From: Notolepis coatsorum
Taxonomy: Eukaryota; Chordata; Actinopteri; Aulopiformes; Paralepididae
Length of the DNA: 64,000 bases
Reading direction: 5' to 3'
Assembly: GCA_963971535.1 (NCBI GenBank)
Contig: OZ020589.1
Span: forward strand, 48,270,636 to 48,334,635
In this document: positions 48,542 to 64,000 of the stretch, in pieces
Layout of the letters: every line of letters starts with the position of its first letter
Position numbering within the stretch: the first letter of the stretch is position 1
Notes under the pieces: generated by a model
What the model saw: the letters and a program-made list of their open reading frames with translations, nothing else
Databases searched by the model: none
What the model was told of the DNA's origin: nothing
Made by a program: the position numbers and the translations under genes

Positions 48542-48943
48542 TTAAAGGAAAATGGCAACATTATGGGAAATGCACATACCATCTTCTCCAGAGTTAGAGA
48601 GGAAGATAGGCACCAATTTCCTCTCTGTGCGTTCAGTCGAAAGCTATCCGACTGCAAGCTAGCCTACCTTGACTGCACAAAACATTTCTCAAAATTCAAC
48701 CCAAATAAATAGAAGCGGATACGGACCAGCTAACCTAGCTTAGAACTCTGGGAGAGGTGTTTTTGGCCAACAGCTAGGCTACCTGGTCCGTATCCGCTTC
48801 CATTCATCTGTGCTAAGCTAGGCTAGCTTGCAGCCGTATAGCTTTCTACTGAACACACAGAGAGGAAATTGGTGTCTATGTTCTTGTTTGACTCTGGAGA
48901 AGACGGTAAACGCATTTCCCATAATGTTGCCGTGTTCCTTTAA
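48542..48943. mobile_element. TTAA-flanked foldback MITE, 95 bp before a GRK exon
   Basis: 402 bp with inverted ends ttaaaggaaaatggcaacat and the complement of atgttgccgtgttcctttaa. Long inner arms with cttctccagagtt and aagctatccgactgcaagct. Same family as 52744-53104 and 56930-57137. Confidence 0.88.
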
Positions 48944-48975
48944 GTTGAAAATGATTACCACTTAGAAATTGGTAG

Positions 48976-52665
<3,690 letters not shown>

Positions 52666-52743
52666 TGATGAACACTTTCGTGTTAATATGCCAGATTATA
52701 GCCAGAGGCTAATTTCCATCTGTAGTCCCTTTGCAGGTTGATG

Positions 52744-53104
52744 TTAAAGGATCATGCCAACATTTTGGGAAATTAGTTTACCGTCTTCTCCAGAGAGAAA
52801 CAAGAAGATAGATACCAGTTTCCTCTCTGAGCGTTCAGTAGAAAGCTATCTGGCTGCATGTTAGCCTAGCTTAGCACAATGAATGGAAGCGGACATGGCC
52901 GGTTAGCCTTCGGAAGAGGTGTTAGTTGGACAATGCCTAGGCAAACCGGCCATGTCCGCTTCCATTCATTGTGCTAAGCTAGGCTAACGTGCAGCCAGAT
53001 AGCATTCTACTGAACACACGGAGAGGAAACTGATATCTATCTTCTTGTCTCTCTCTGGAGAAGACGATACGCTAATTTCCCAAAATGTTGGCGTGTTCTT
53101 TTAA
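52744..53104. mobile_element. TTAA-flanked foldback MITE
   Basis: 361 bp. ttaaaggatcatgccaacat pairs with the complement of atgttggcgtgttcttttaa. Arms of about 160 bp (gcttagcacaatgaatggaa versus its partner) leave a short centre near 52920. The duplex would be almost complete. Confidence 0.92.
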
Positions 53105-54079
53105 CAGAGCAGACAAATTACAAATGTACAGAAACTTCATAATCACAAGAACAGACAACAGTACATGTACAAGTTACTAAACTAAACTACCAAGCTTTTA
53201 TTTTCCCTTTTCTTTTGTTCATCAGTGGAAAAAAGGTCTGCAGCACAACTACAGTATATACAACAAGGTAGCATTTTCATACAAAGAAATGACATTTGAG
53301 AATACAAGCAAAAAATACAAAACTATTCGACTTCTCAAACAAACTAAATATCATGCAACAAACTAGGCCCTTCGCTATGGGAACTAGCTCAAGCACGGCT
53401 GTGTCTCTCTTCCCAGCCTGCTTCTACTTCTCCTTTTTTCTGAGAGGAGCTTCTATCCCAGGCTTTATCCTGGCAGCTCCTCCTACAAAGACAAACCTAA
53501 ATCAATAAACAAACAATTAAGCATTACATACATTATTTTACACCTAAAATAATTGTGTACAACATGGATACATCATTCCATACCGACCTATCATCACAAA
53601 TCACTAAACAGTGTTTAGGGCACTTTCAAAGTCTATTCCCTTCTCATTATGACCCCCCCTCCCCCCCTCTGTACTCTCCCAGTTCTGTTTAGGCAGCCAG
53701 AGATTTGACAAGGATTTTATTCAACAGAATGTGTTTGTCTTTTATGTATCTGCTTGGGCTTTACCAGCATACATGTAAGATAGAAACAAGGACAAAGGCC
53801 TAAGCTAAATATTTGGCTAGCATGACCACATGTGGGGACCAGGGCTAAATCAAGAATGTTAGGGGTAATAATTACAATCGGATTAACCATACACAACTAT
53901 CCACAATTCTATGCCGGTGAGATGTTATTATAAATAGAAGAGTGGTGTGTGTGTGGCCTACTTATAGGTCATGGGATAGCCCCATGACAGAAGGCTATTG
54001 TTCAACTTCAAATTGCTCGAAAACTAAACATGCTGTGGATTGTATTTATACATCATCATAGTTAAAGTATATATTTATA
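53105..54079. other. GRK intron, nothing recognised
   Basis: AT-rich sequence without a defined repeat or exon. A short C run lies at 53650-53668. Confidence 0.6.
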
Positions 54080-54530
54080 TTTTTTATCCACTTTTTCTCC
54101 TTATTTTAAATTTTTTCTCCCATCCCAATTTCGTATCGCCAATTCTCCCCTTAAATTCTCCCCTCCCCTGTCTTGGACGTTGCTAGACTATGCCTCCCAC
54201 TGGTCGGCTGTAGTGAGGATAGAAGCCTTGCAGCCTGTCGCATCTTTTCACCAGACAGCGCGGACTCTCAGTGGCGAGGAGTAACGTGTGGGAGGCTCAC
54301 GCTGCCCCCGATACTTCCTGTCTCTGCTGTACAGGCGTCACCCAACCGACCTGTAGGAGTCGCTGTCCACAACGTCCAATCCCCACCCATCGACTTTCCA
54401 CCCGCTACCTCTGCCAATTGAGATAGTATGACGACTGGCCCAAGCCGCAGGCAACGCTGACTCGGGGAGTCGAGACCGGAGTCTCTTGCATTGGTGACGA
54501 GCTCAATCTCCACTACGCCACCCAGCCGCC
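54080..54530 (-). mobile_element. SINE, minus strand, same family as 4581-5769
   Basis: On the minus strand it begins ggcggctgggtggcgtagtg, contains gactcctacaggtcggttgg and tgagagtccgcgctgtctgg, and ends in gatgggagaaaaaattt. Full-length with the tRNA-like head. Confidence 0.85.
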
Positions 54531-54799
54531 TATTATTATGTATCTTTCAACAATTGTGTACAACTTCCTTGAACGTTCTTCGTTCGAAACTAGTCTAAAT
54601 CGTAATTTTAATAATTTATTTCCTAGCACCTCTTTCTTCCCTTTGTGGGTGTAGCAACACACTACATTTAAAAATGAATTGGTACCTTCCCTGCCTGGCT
54701 CCCCCACAGCCAAGACTAAAGGCTTTTACAAACTGGACAGCACATTAGGTAGGCAGTGTTCCTGGCTCCAAGAAGCACAGCTAATTGATTGATTAAAGC

Positions 54800-55768
54800 G
54801 AATGACAGAAAACAGAGTCCATTCTCTTCGGCTCAAATAACAAACTCAGCAAGACCGACTGCTTCTCAGTTACAGTGGGTGACAATATTGTCACAAGGAA
54901 AGATGAAATTACCTACCTGGGTTCCATCCTAGAGGCTAATCTTTCCTGTGACAAAATGGCATCCAATGTAATAAAAAAAGTCAACCAACGAACTCGATTC
55001 TTGTACCGGATCTCCTTTCTGGTAAACAAGAATACCCTGAAGACTCTTGCAGGAGCACTCATTCAAGGGTACTACGACTATGCTTGCACCTCATGGTACC
55101 AAAGCACCTCAAAGGCGCTAAAAACAAAATTACAAACATCTCAAAACAAACTGGTCAGACTACTGCTTGACCTTACTCCTAGAACCCACCTCACCCCTGC
55201 CCACTTTGACAACTTAGGATGGCTTAGAGTAGACGACAGAGTACAGCAACTTGCAATGGGCCTGGTCTACAAGATACACTATACGACCAAGGTACCCATG
55301 TACATGTCAAAATACTTCCCAAAGGTCAGTGAATACCACGATCACAACACCAGAGGGAGCTCCACAAATCATGTTAAACCCAGATTCCTAGTATGGTTGT
55401 CAATATTCCAATGTACAGTTTTGCTTGTACAGTTGTACAGCGTTCCCCCCCCCCCCCCCCCCACCCAACCTCCTCCAATGTACAGTTTTTACGTCAAATG
55501 TATATACTCCCTTTTCTGGACTCTTTTTGTATCACAAACAGTACTGTATTTGCAAATCTGGTATGTCATAAATGTATAGATGTAGCAGTACTGTCTATCT
55601 GTATGTCATGTATGTCATATATGTCCTGATGAATTGAAAATGGGGGACCCTGATGTAAACAAGACGAAAGTCTTTCTCTGGTCTGCATCCCCTTAACAAT
55701 TGTGTGTATTGAGCTGTACTGTATTGTACCCATTCTGCAATCTGTTAATAAAGTTTTCAATCAATCAA
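54800..55768 (+). mobile_element. Non-LTR retrotransposon 3' half (family A, copy 2)
   Basis: 54875-55387 encodes VTRKDEITYLGSILEANLSC, LIQGYYDYACTSWYQSTSKA and LLLDLTPRTHLTPAHFDN, the C-terminal part of the RT protein also seen at 12085-12700. The end of the frame is deleted relative to that copy (TFKNTLKEHL absent). The 3' UTR ends in aataaagttttcaatcaatc. Confidence 0.88.
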
Positions 55769-56862
55769 GGGTGACATTTTTGCACAGAAAAAAGAGGTTC
55801 TTATCACAGGAAACTATGAAATTGCTTGCCAACTTTATGATCCTCAGCCAATATGATTATGCATGTACGTACTGGTATAGTGGTGTTACAGTGGAAAGTA
55901 AACACAGGCTACAAACCAGCCAAAATAAGACTATACGATTGGTCCTAAATCTGCCACCTCGAACCCATATTGAGCCATGTCACTTCAATGAGGTGGGATG
56001 GCTCCCTGTGGAGCAGAGGGTCTCCTTTCTGAAACTGGGACATATGTATAAAATGTTAAATGGATCTGCCCCCAGTTATTTATGCTCTCGCATTGTCCTG
56101 CGTGGCCAGGTCCACGGACGACAGTTGCGGTCTTGACAGCTCTCAGTTTATGAGCCTAGAAAGGGTTCCTATTCACAGAATGGCTTTCTGTCTACAGCCT
56201 GCCGGCTGTGGAACTCTCTGCCCAGGGCCATCCAAAACTCCCCCACTATTGCGGTCTTCAAGAGGGGTGTGAAGCGACATCTGCAACAATAGGTTGCAGT
56301 CAGGCATGCGTTGTTCATGGGACGGGGTTGCACTCCGTGCAAGCCCACATAAGTACTCGCTATTTGCATATCAATAGCGCCGGTCGTCGGGTGTGTTAAA
56401 TACGTTCTCAGATACATTCACACCTAACTTTTTGTGAATGACATGTGTTACATTCCATTCGTAGAAGCAATTAGGAACTGTCTGTAGTCTGCTGCTCAAG
56501 CAAGGGGACATTTATGGGCATTCGCGGGAGCGCGCGCGCGCCGGGAGCGCGCGTGCACGTGGCACCATTAGGTGCGTGCAATTCCAGTTGATTTCAATAA
56601 CGCACCACTGGTTGCAGTGGGTGCTTGGCCACCACTCTTGAAGAACAGGAACATGACATGCTGTAATGAGGCTCTTTCAGAAAATTGTGTTGTCTATTTT
56701 ATCTACTTGTTGTATCTATCTTATCTTCTTAACTCTTTCTTTGTGATTTATTGTATTCTTCTTGGGACCATGTTGGAAACAAGTCGACAGACTTTCACAT
56801 GTTATCCTTGTACCCCTTGTTTTTGTATAAATTGTATGTACTAAATAAAAATCAAATCAAAT
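55769..56862 (+). mobile_element. Non-LTR retrotransposon 3' half (family B)
   Basis: 55770-56130 encodes YDYACTYWYSGVTVESKHRL, LNLPPRTHIEPCHFNEVGWL and LGHMYKMLNGSAPSYL. After a frameshift near 56120 it continues to the ...KRGVKRHLQQ stop at 56291. The 3' UTR has a GC-alternating tract (56525-56560) and ends tactaaataaaaatcaaatc. Related to but distinct from family A. Confidence 0.8.
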
Positions 56863-56929
56863 CTCCTTGGGAAAAAGGTTAGCGTAGAGCCCTGCTCTAG
56901 TGTGTAATAATCTAAACGGCAACACAGCA

Positions 56930-57137
56930 ACATTATGGGAAATGCGCTAATTGTTTTCTCCAGAGTTGGACAAGAAGATATATATCAATTTCCTCTCCGT
57001 GTGTTCAGTAGAAAGCTATCCGGCTGCAAGCTAGCCTAGCTTAGCACAAATGAAGGGAAGTGGACTAGCTGTTGGCCAAAAACACCAATCTCTTGAGTTT
57101 TATTAAGCTAGTGGTAGGTATCCACTTCCATTCATGC
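56930..57137. mobile_element. Partial foldback MITE
   Basis: caacattatgggaaatgcgc, aagctatccggctgcaagct and gcttagcacaaatgaaggga match the left arm of 48542-48943. The right arm is cut off after cacttccattcat. Confidence 0.82.
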
Positions 57138-57254
57138 CTGTTCATCAGCAAGTTGTTACTTGATTTCTGCAATAAGAGGTCAAGCTGGATAAACGGAGGG
57201 TTAAAATAAGCCAGGTCTGACCCGTTTTATGACCAATGACCACTGCTGGAATGA

Positions 57255-57355
57255 ACGCCACGGTGGCAACTATTGATTGATTGAAGTTTATTTCAAATAT
57301 GCAACAGCAAACAAACAAACAAACAAGTACAACCTTAAGCCATTCAAATAATAAA
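57255..57355 (-). mobile_element. LINE 3' end, minus strand, split by L2 (right part 59482-59760)
   Basis: Read on minus it ends ttgcatatttgaaataaact then tcaatcaatcaatag. The remainder (ggattaaataagtgtatact, ccactccttttcaaatatg) lies at 59482-59760, so the L2 inserted into it. Confidence 0.7.
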
Positions 57356-57745
57356 TGTCTATAAGAGAACAAAGACAGGTCCTGAGAGCGGCTGAGAGGA
57401 AGTATATAAAGTCACGCCTCACTGCTGACATCGACACATATCACAACCTCTTGTTAACATTCTCCAAAACCATTACTAATGCCAAAGCTTCTTTCTTTCA
57501 CCATAGGATCGAGGCCTCTGCCAAGAATCTTCGCAAACTGCATGCTACCATGTCCTCCCTCCTCACTCCCCCCCCACCTCCTCCTCCCTCATCTTTTTCT
57601 GCCGAAGACTTTGCGATCTTCTTTGAGGAAAAAGTGGAGAACATCCGCAGCTCCTTCTCCCAACCCCCACCCATTCCAAACGCTGAATCGAGAACCTCAT
57701 CCTTCACTCTGTCATCTTTCTCTCCCATTACACTGGTAAACGTCG
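57356..57745 (+). pseudogene. L2 pre-RT region, other frame
   Basis: Encodes QRQVLRAAERKYIKSRLTAD, NAKASFFHHRIEASAKNLRK and FAIFFEEKVENIRSSF, the spacer between endonuclease and RT in L2. The frame shifts near 57740 relative to the RT ORF. Confidence 0.8.
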
Positions 57746-59266
57746 AACCGCCCGACTACATGCCAGCTGGACCAGCTACCCTCCCCACTCCTCCAGACCA
57801 TAGCACCGGACATCCTCCCATTCCTAACTGCAACCATCAACTCCTCACTCAACTCGGGGGTGGTCCCCACCTCCCTAAAACAAGCCAGAGTCACGCCCCT
57901 CATAAAAAAACCAACCCTGAACCCCACCGTCATAGCCAACTATCGTCCTGTCTCTCTTCTCTCCTTCCTTTCTAAAACACTTGAACGTGCTGTATCCAAC
58001 CAACTTACTGCTTATCTCTTACAGAATGACCTCCTAGACCCCAATCAGTCTGGCTTCCGGACTGGCCACTCCACAGAAACGGCCCTCATTGCGGTCACAG
58101 AGGCACTTCACTTAGCAAAAGCGAAAGGCCTCTCCTCTGTCCTGATTCTCCTAGATCTATCTGCAGCCTTCGACACAGTCAACCATCAGATCCTCCTCGC
58201 GGCCCTCGCAGGAATGGGAGTGGCTGGATCTGCGCTGACATGGCTGACATCATACCTCAATGACCGCTCCTACCAAGTGTCATGGAGAGGGACTCTGTCG
58301 GCCACCCGCCCCCTCCGGACGGGTGTCCCCCAGGGCTCGGTCCTAGGACCCCTTCTCTTCTCCCTCTACACTAAATCACTGGGTAACATTATCACGTCTC
58401 ATGGCTTCTCATATCATTGTTATGCCGATGATACTCAACTCTTCCTCTCCTTCCCTCCCTCAGATATCCACGTCTCTGAGCGGATCTCGGCCTGTCTGTC
58501 CGACATCTCCGCCTGGATGACGACCAACCACCTCAAACTGAACCTAAGCAAAACAGAATTGCTCCACCTGCCGGCCAAATCCTCCCCCCTGACCGACCTC
58601 TCCATCACAGTCGAGAATGCAGCTGTGACCGCGTCGCCGACCGCCAAGAACCTTGGTGTTGTCCTCGACGACCAGTTGAACTTCTCTGCTCACATCGCAG
58701 CGACAACCAGAACCTGCAGATTCCTCCTGAGCAACGTCAGAAGGATACGCCCCTTCCTGACAAAAGAAGCCACCCAACTCCTCGTCCAATCAACAGTCAT
58801 CTCCCGCCTCGACTACTGCAACGCACTGCTCGCTGGCCTCCCGGCCACTGCCACCAAGCCTCTTCAACTCATTCAAAACGCAGCGGCCCGCCTGATCTCA
58901 AACCTACCGAAGTCGGCCCATGTCACCCCACTTCTTAGGGACCTGCACTGGCTCCCCATTGCTGCACGTAACCGCTTCAAGGCCCTCGACCTAGCATACC
59001 GTGCGGCAAAGGGAACCGCTCCAGCCTACCTCCGGTCAATGGTCTCTAACTACACACCCTCAAGACCCCTACGCTCTGCATCTTCTGGCCGCCTCAGATC
59101 TACTCCTATCCAAGCTCCCGGAGGGTCATCAAAGAGAAGCCGCCTATTCTCAGTCCTTGCCCCACAATGGTGGAATGAACTACCCATCCCAGTTAGGACA
59201 GCCGAATCCCGTCCAATCTTTCGCCGTCGACTAAAGACTCACTTCTTCAACCATTATCTGAAATGA
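57746..59266 (+). CDS. L2 LINE reverse transcriptase
   Basis: Open for more than 500 codons; an internal Met at 57860 is the first ATG, but the frame starts earlier (DILPFLTATINSSLNSGVVP). RT motifs in order: QARVTPLIKKP, NYRPVSLLSFLSKTLERAV, LDLSAAFDTVNHQIL, TGVPQGSVLGPLLFSLY, CYADDTQLFLSF (intact YADD), LKLNLSKTELL and NLGVVLDDQLNFSAHI, then the L2 C-terminal region ending FRRRLKTHFFNHYLK. No internal stop. The endonuclease part is missing, so it should not move on its own. Confidence 0.9.
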   Translation, partial: NRPTTCQLDQLPSPLLQTIAPDILPFLTATINSSLNSGVVPTSLKQARVTPLIKKPTLNPTVIANYRPVSLLSFLSKTLERAVSNQLTAYLLQNDLLDPNQSGFRTGHSTETALIAVTEALHLAKAKGLSSVLILLDLSAAFDTVNHQILLAALAGMGVAGSALTWLTSYLNDRSYQVSWRGTLSATRPLRTGVPQGSVLGPLLFSLYTKSLGNIITSHGFSYHCYADDTQLFLSFPPSDIHVSERISACLSDISAWMTTNHLKLNLSKTELLHLPAKSSPLTDLSITVENAAVTASPTAKNLGVVLDDQLNFSAHIAATTRTCRFLLSNVRRIRPFLTKEATQLLVQSTVISRLDYCNALLAGLPATATKPLQLIQNAAARLISNLPKSAHVTPLLRDLHWLPIAARNRFKALDLAYRAAKGTAPAYLRSMVSNYTPSRPLRSASSGRLRSTPIQAPGGSSKRSRLFSVLAPQWWNELPIPVRTAESRPIFRRRLKTHFFNHYLK

Positions 59267-59482
59267 TAAAAAAAAAATAAAAAAATCTAACCCCGACTAA
59301 CCTTACTGTCATGCACTTGTCCTAATAAACTAACCTACACTGTAACACGCAACACTTTGATGAACATTGTTACTCAGCTGATATAGTTATACCCTTCTTG
59401 CTGTCTTGTCGCACAGAACTTGTAAGTCGCTTTGGATAAAAGCGTCAGCTAAATGACTAAATGTAAATGTAAATGTAAATGT

Positions 59483-60729
59483 ATAAAAAAACGAAACAAA
59501 AAACACAAAAGTCAAACTAAATGTTCTTAATTTATTTGTATTACATATTTGAAAAGGAGTGGGAAGAAGTATACACTTATTTAATCCCACCCCTTTTTTA
59601 CTCATCAGATCATACTTTAGTAACTTGACTAATTCATACTTCTCATGTTGTCCCATGAGATGCATAGTTGCAGGAGATGCACTGAATCCCATGGAGTTTA
59701 AAAAGAATTGATCATAAAATACTGATAAAGAACTCATGTGGAAGTTGACCCTGATTATTCCCCTCCTGAGTCTATCTGAGTCTGCTATGTCATCATTCCA
59801 GGTTAGCGGTGTAAAGAGGGTATAATTGGTATACCGTTTTATTTACTCTTGCTTTTTGTCACATACAGCTATTTCTCCCTCCTCTTTGACACAGTGGTAG
59901 TCTAACAGTAGTATAAACACGTGCATGACGGCAGCGCTGCCATGTGTGCATGGGAGGGTCACAGTAGTTTGCGCAGGAAGCTTTACCTTAATTGCCACAT
60001 TGCCATCTAGGGTGTGGATGAAATGCACACATCCAGCTTTTCTGATGTGATGACATGTTTACATAGGGCTGTATCGGGCTAAAATTATCCTGTTGGAACA
60101 GATTTTCAAAAGGCTATAGGCCAGATAGGATAGAATTATTCAACCCAGCTGAGACCGACAGTATTACTGAAGCGCTTATATATGGGGTTGTTTCATTTGG
60201 AATGGAGCTCAGTCGGTCCTAATAACAGGTTACTAAGGTGTTTATATGAGGTTGTTTCATTTGGAATGGAGCTCAGTTGGTTCTAATAGGTTACTAAGGT
60301 GTTTATATGAGGTTGTTTAATTTGAAATGGAGCTCAGTTGGTCCTAATAACAGGTTACTAAAGTGCTTATATGAGGATGTTACATTTGCAGTCCTCAATC
60401 AGTAATTGGTTACCAGGCTGCATGTGCAGTAAATAAATAATGTAAAAGAGGAAGTCAGTTCAGTGTGTCACCATTAACGACGTTGATTCATCCATGTTTG
60501 TTGAAACTAATATGATACAAGATGAACATAAATTACACACGTAGACCATAAAGAAATGAACAAAAGCCAGAATACACAGTACAGAAAAACATAGCCGGTG
60601 AGATATTTATCCTGCTCTCCACTCTCCACTGTCATACCTTTCTGATAATAAAGGCTACATTTGCATACATGCCAGGTCAAAGCTACAGATGCCTAATACC
60701 AGTCTGTGTATCTGTTCCCTCGTCTGCAG
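59483..60729. other. Rest of split LINE and GRK intron
   Basis: 59482-59760 is the distal part of the minus-strand LINE (agtgggaagaagtatacact). 60174-60385 holds about three copies of a 61-65 bp unit (tatgaggttgtttcatttgg). The rest holds no recognised gene. Confidence 0.7.
60174..60385. repeat. 61-65 bp tandem repeat, about three copies
   Basis: Units of tatgaggttgtttcatttgg, then aatggagctcagttggtcct with aacaggttactaa. The copies differ by small indels, e.g. aataggtt versus aataacaggtt. Confidence 0.9.
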
Positions 60730-60767
60730 GGATCTGAAGCCTGAAAACATCCTTCTGGACGACCGTG
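60730..60767 (+). CDS. grk4: GRK exon: catalytic loop
   Basis: A 38-bp exon encoding (R)DLKPENILLDDR plus one base of the next codon. The D of RDLKPEN is the catalytic base, and the N binds metal. The acceptor is CTGCAG; the donor is GTAAGT. Its small size and phase match the known micro-exon at this point in GRK4/5/6 genes, as I recall it. Confidence 0.94.
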
Positions 60768-63484
<2,717 letters not shown>

Positions 63485-64000
63485 ATATACGTTTCAGTCC
63501 TGACTTCATATCAACAAAGGTGTGCTTACCACAGGCAGTCAACGCCAGTTGTTTGTCTTTGATGTCGAGGCCCGCTGTATCCAGTAGTTTGAATGCCAAA
63601 ACAGCGTCAGGTAGAACCATATCGAACTTCTTGATCCGGTTGTACTTCTGTTCAAAATCAACAATATAGTCCACCATAGAGACGCCGTCTCCTCGCGAAA
63701 TCTGATCAAACTCCGAATAGGCTTCGTAAGCCCGGTCCTTCTCTTCTCTCAAAAACACACTGTCAAGTTCCCGAATCAAAGTTACCATTCCATCATCCTT
63801 ATTCAGATCATCGACAGGTATTTCCAACGCAGTATCCCTCGCTCTACCCGTCAACGATAGAGCAACAGCCAACGCTTGTTTCTTCTTGGCTAAATCCGTC
63901 ACCCGACTCCACATCTCCACTTCATTCTTCCACTTCTCAAAAGACGTCTTTTCGTCCAGTCCAGGCGGCTGCCTGTAGTTAACGTTAGAGGCCGACATCC

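Larger units (their letters stand above)
57356..59482 (+). mobile_element. L2-type LINE with nearly intact RT ORF
   Basis: Carries the RT ORF (57740-59266), a 3' UTR with gtcgctttggataaaagcgt, the standard fish L2 tail, and a terminal (aaatgt)n run (59451-59482). 5'-truncated in the region before RT. Confidence 0.92.

Overview
This window looks like nuclear DNA of a ray-finned (teleost-type) fish. It has long introns with canonical GT-AG borders, very long (CA/TG)n, (CT/GA)n and (TCTG)n microsatellites, and the repeat mix typical of fish: hAT elements, TTAA-flanked piggyBac-like elements, L2, Rex1-like and L1/Tx1-like LINEs, tRNA-derived SINEs and a Copia-like LTR element. I cannot name the species. 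No bacterial genes, operons, CRISPR arrays or viral genomes are visible.

The only host gene I can support is a G protein-coupled receptor kinase of the GRK4/5/6 subfamily on the + strand, best matching GRK4. Nine consecutive internal exons lie at 16357-16469, 17632-17709, 17931-18031, 41513-41605, 46014-46077, 49039-49179, 52444-52634, 60730-60767 and 61309-61398. All introns are GT-AG and the reading frame is continuous. Together they encode about 303 residues, from the first helices of the RGS-homology domain through the kinase P-loop, catalytic lysine, HRD-equivalent and DLG motif to the activation loop (...GTVGYM). The 5' exons (N-terminal helix) and the 3' exons (rest of the kinase C-lobe and membrane-targeting tail) are outside the window or not recognised.

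Nearly everything else is intronic or upstream repeat DNA. 1-15.6 kb: a Rex1-like LINE, several hAT insertions with perfect 8-bp target duplications, a SINE split by a hAT, large DNA palindromes, a 29-bp minisatellite, a TTAA-flanked element and a degenerate LINE. 18.2-19.4 kb: a polypurine minisatellite just after the third exon. 19.4-28.2 kb: an L1/Tx1-like LINE on the minus strand, broken by several insertions. 28.2-41.5 kb: TTAA elements, hATs and microsatellites. 41.6-52.4 kb: exons separated by TTAA foldback MITEs and a nest of hAT, piggyBac-like element and solo LTR. 52.6-60.7 kb: foldback MITE, SINE, two LINE 3' ends and an L2 element with a long reverse-transcriptase ORF. 61.4-64.0 kb: the gag-protease-integrase half of a Copia-like element on the minus strand, starting within a few bases of the last exon's splice donor.

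The most notable observations are: the Copia/exon junction; a 29-bp minisatellite whose unit closely matches the terminus of a TTAA-flanked mini-element elsewhere in the window; a 327-bp near-perfect palindrome; a family of foldback MITEs spaced along the GRK introns; and at least nine hAT insertions with verifiable 8-bp target duplications, one with a paralogous empty site. I found no convincing new multi-gene system. All repeat family names come from recognising motifs, not from a database search.
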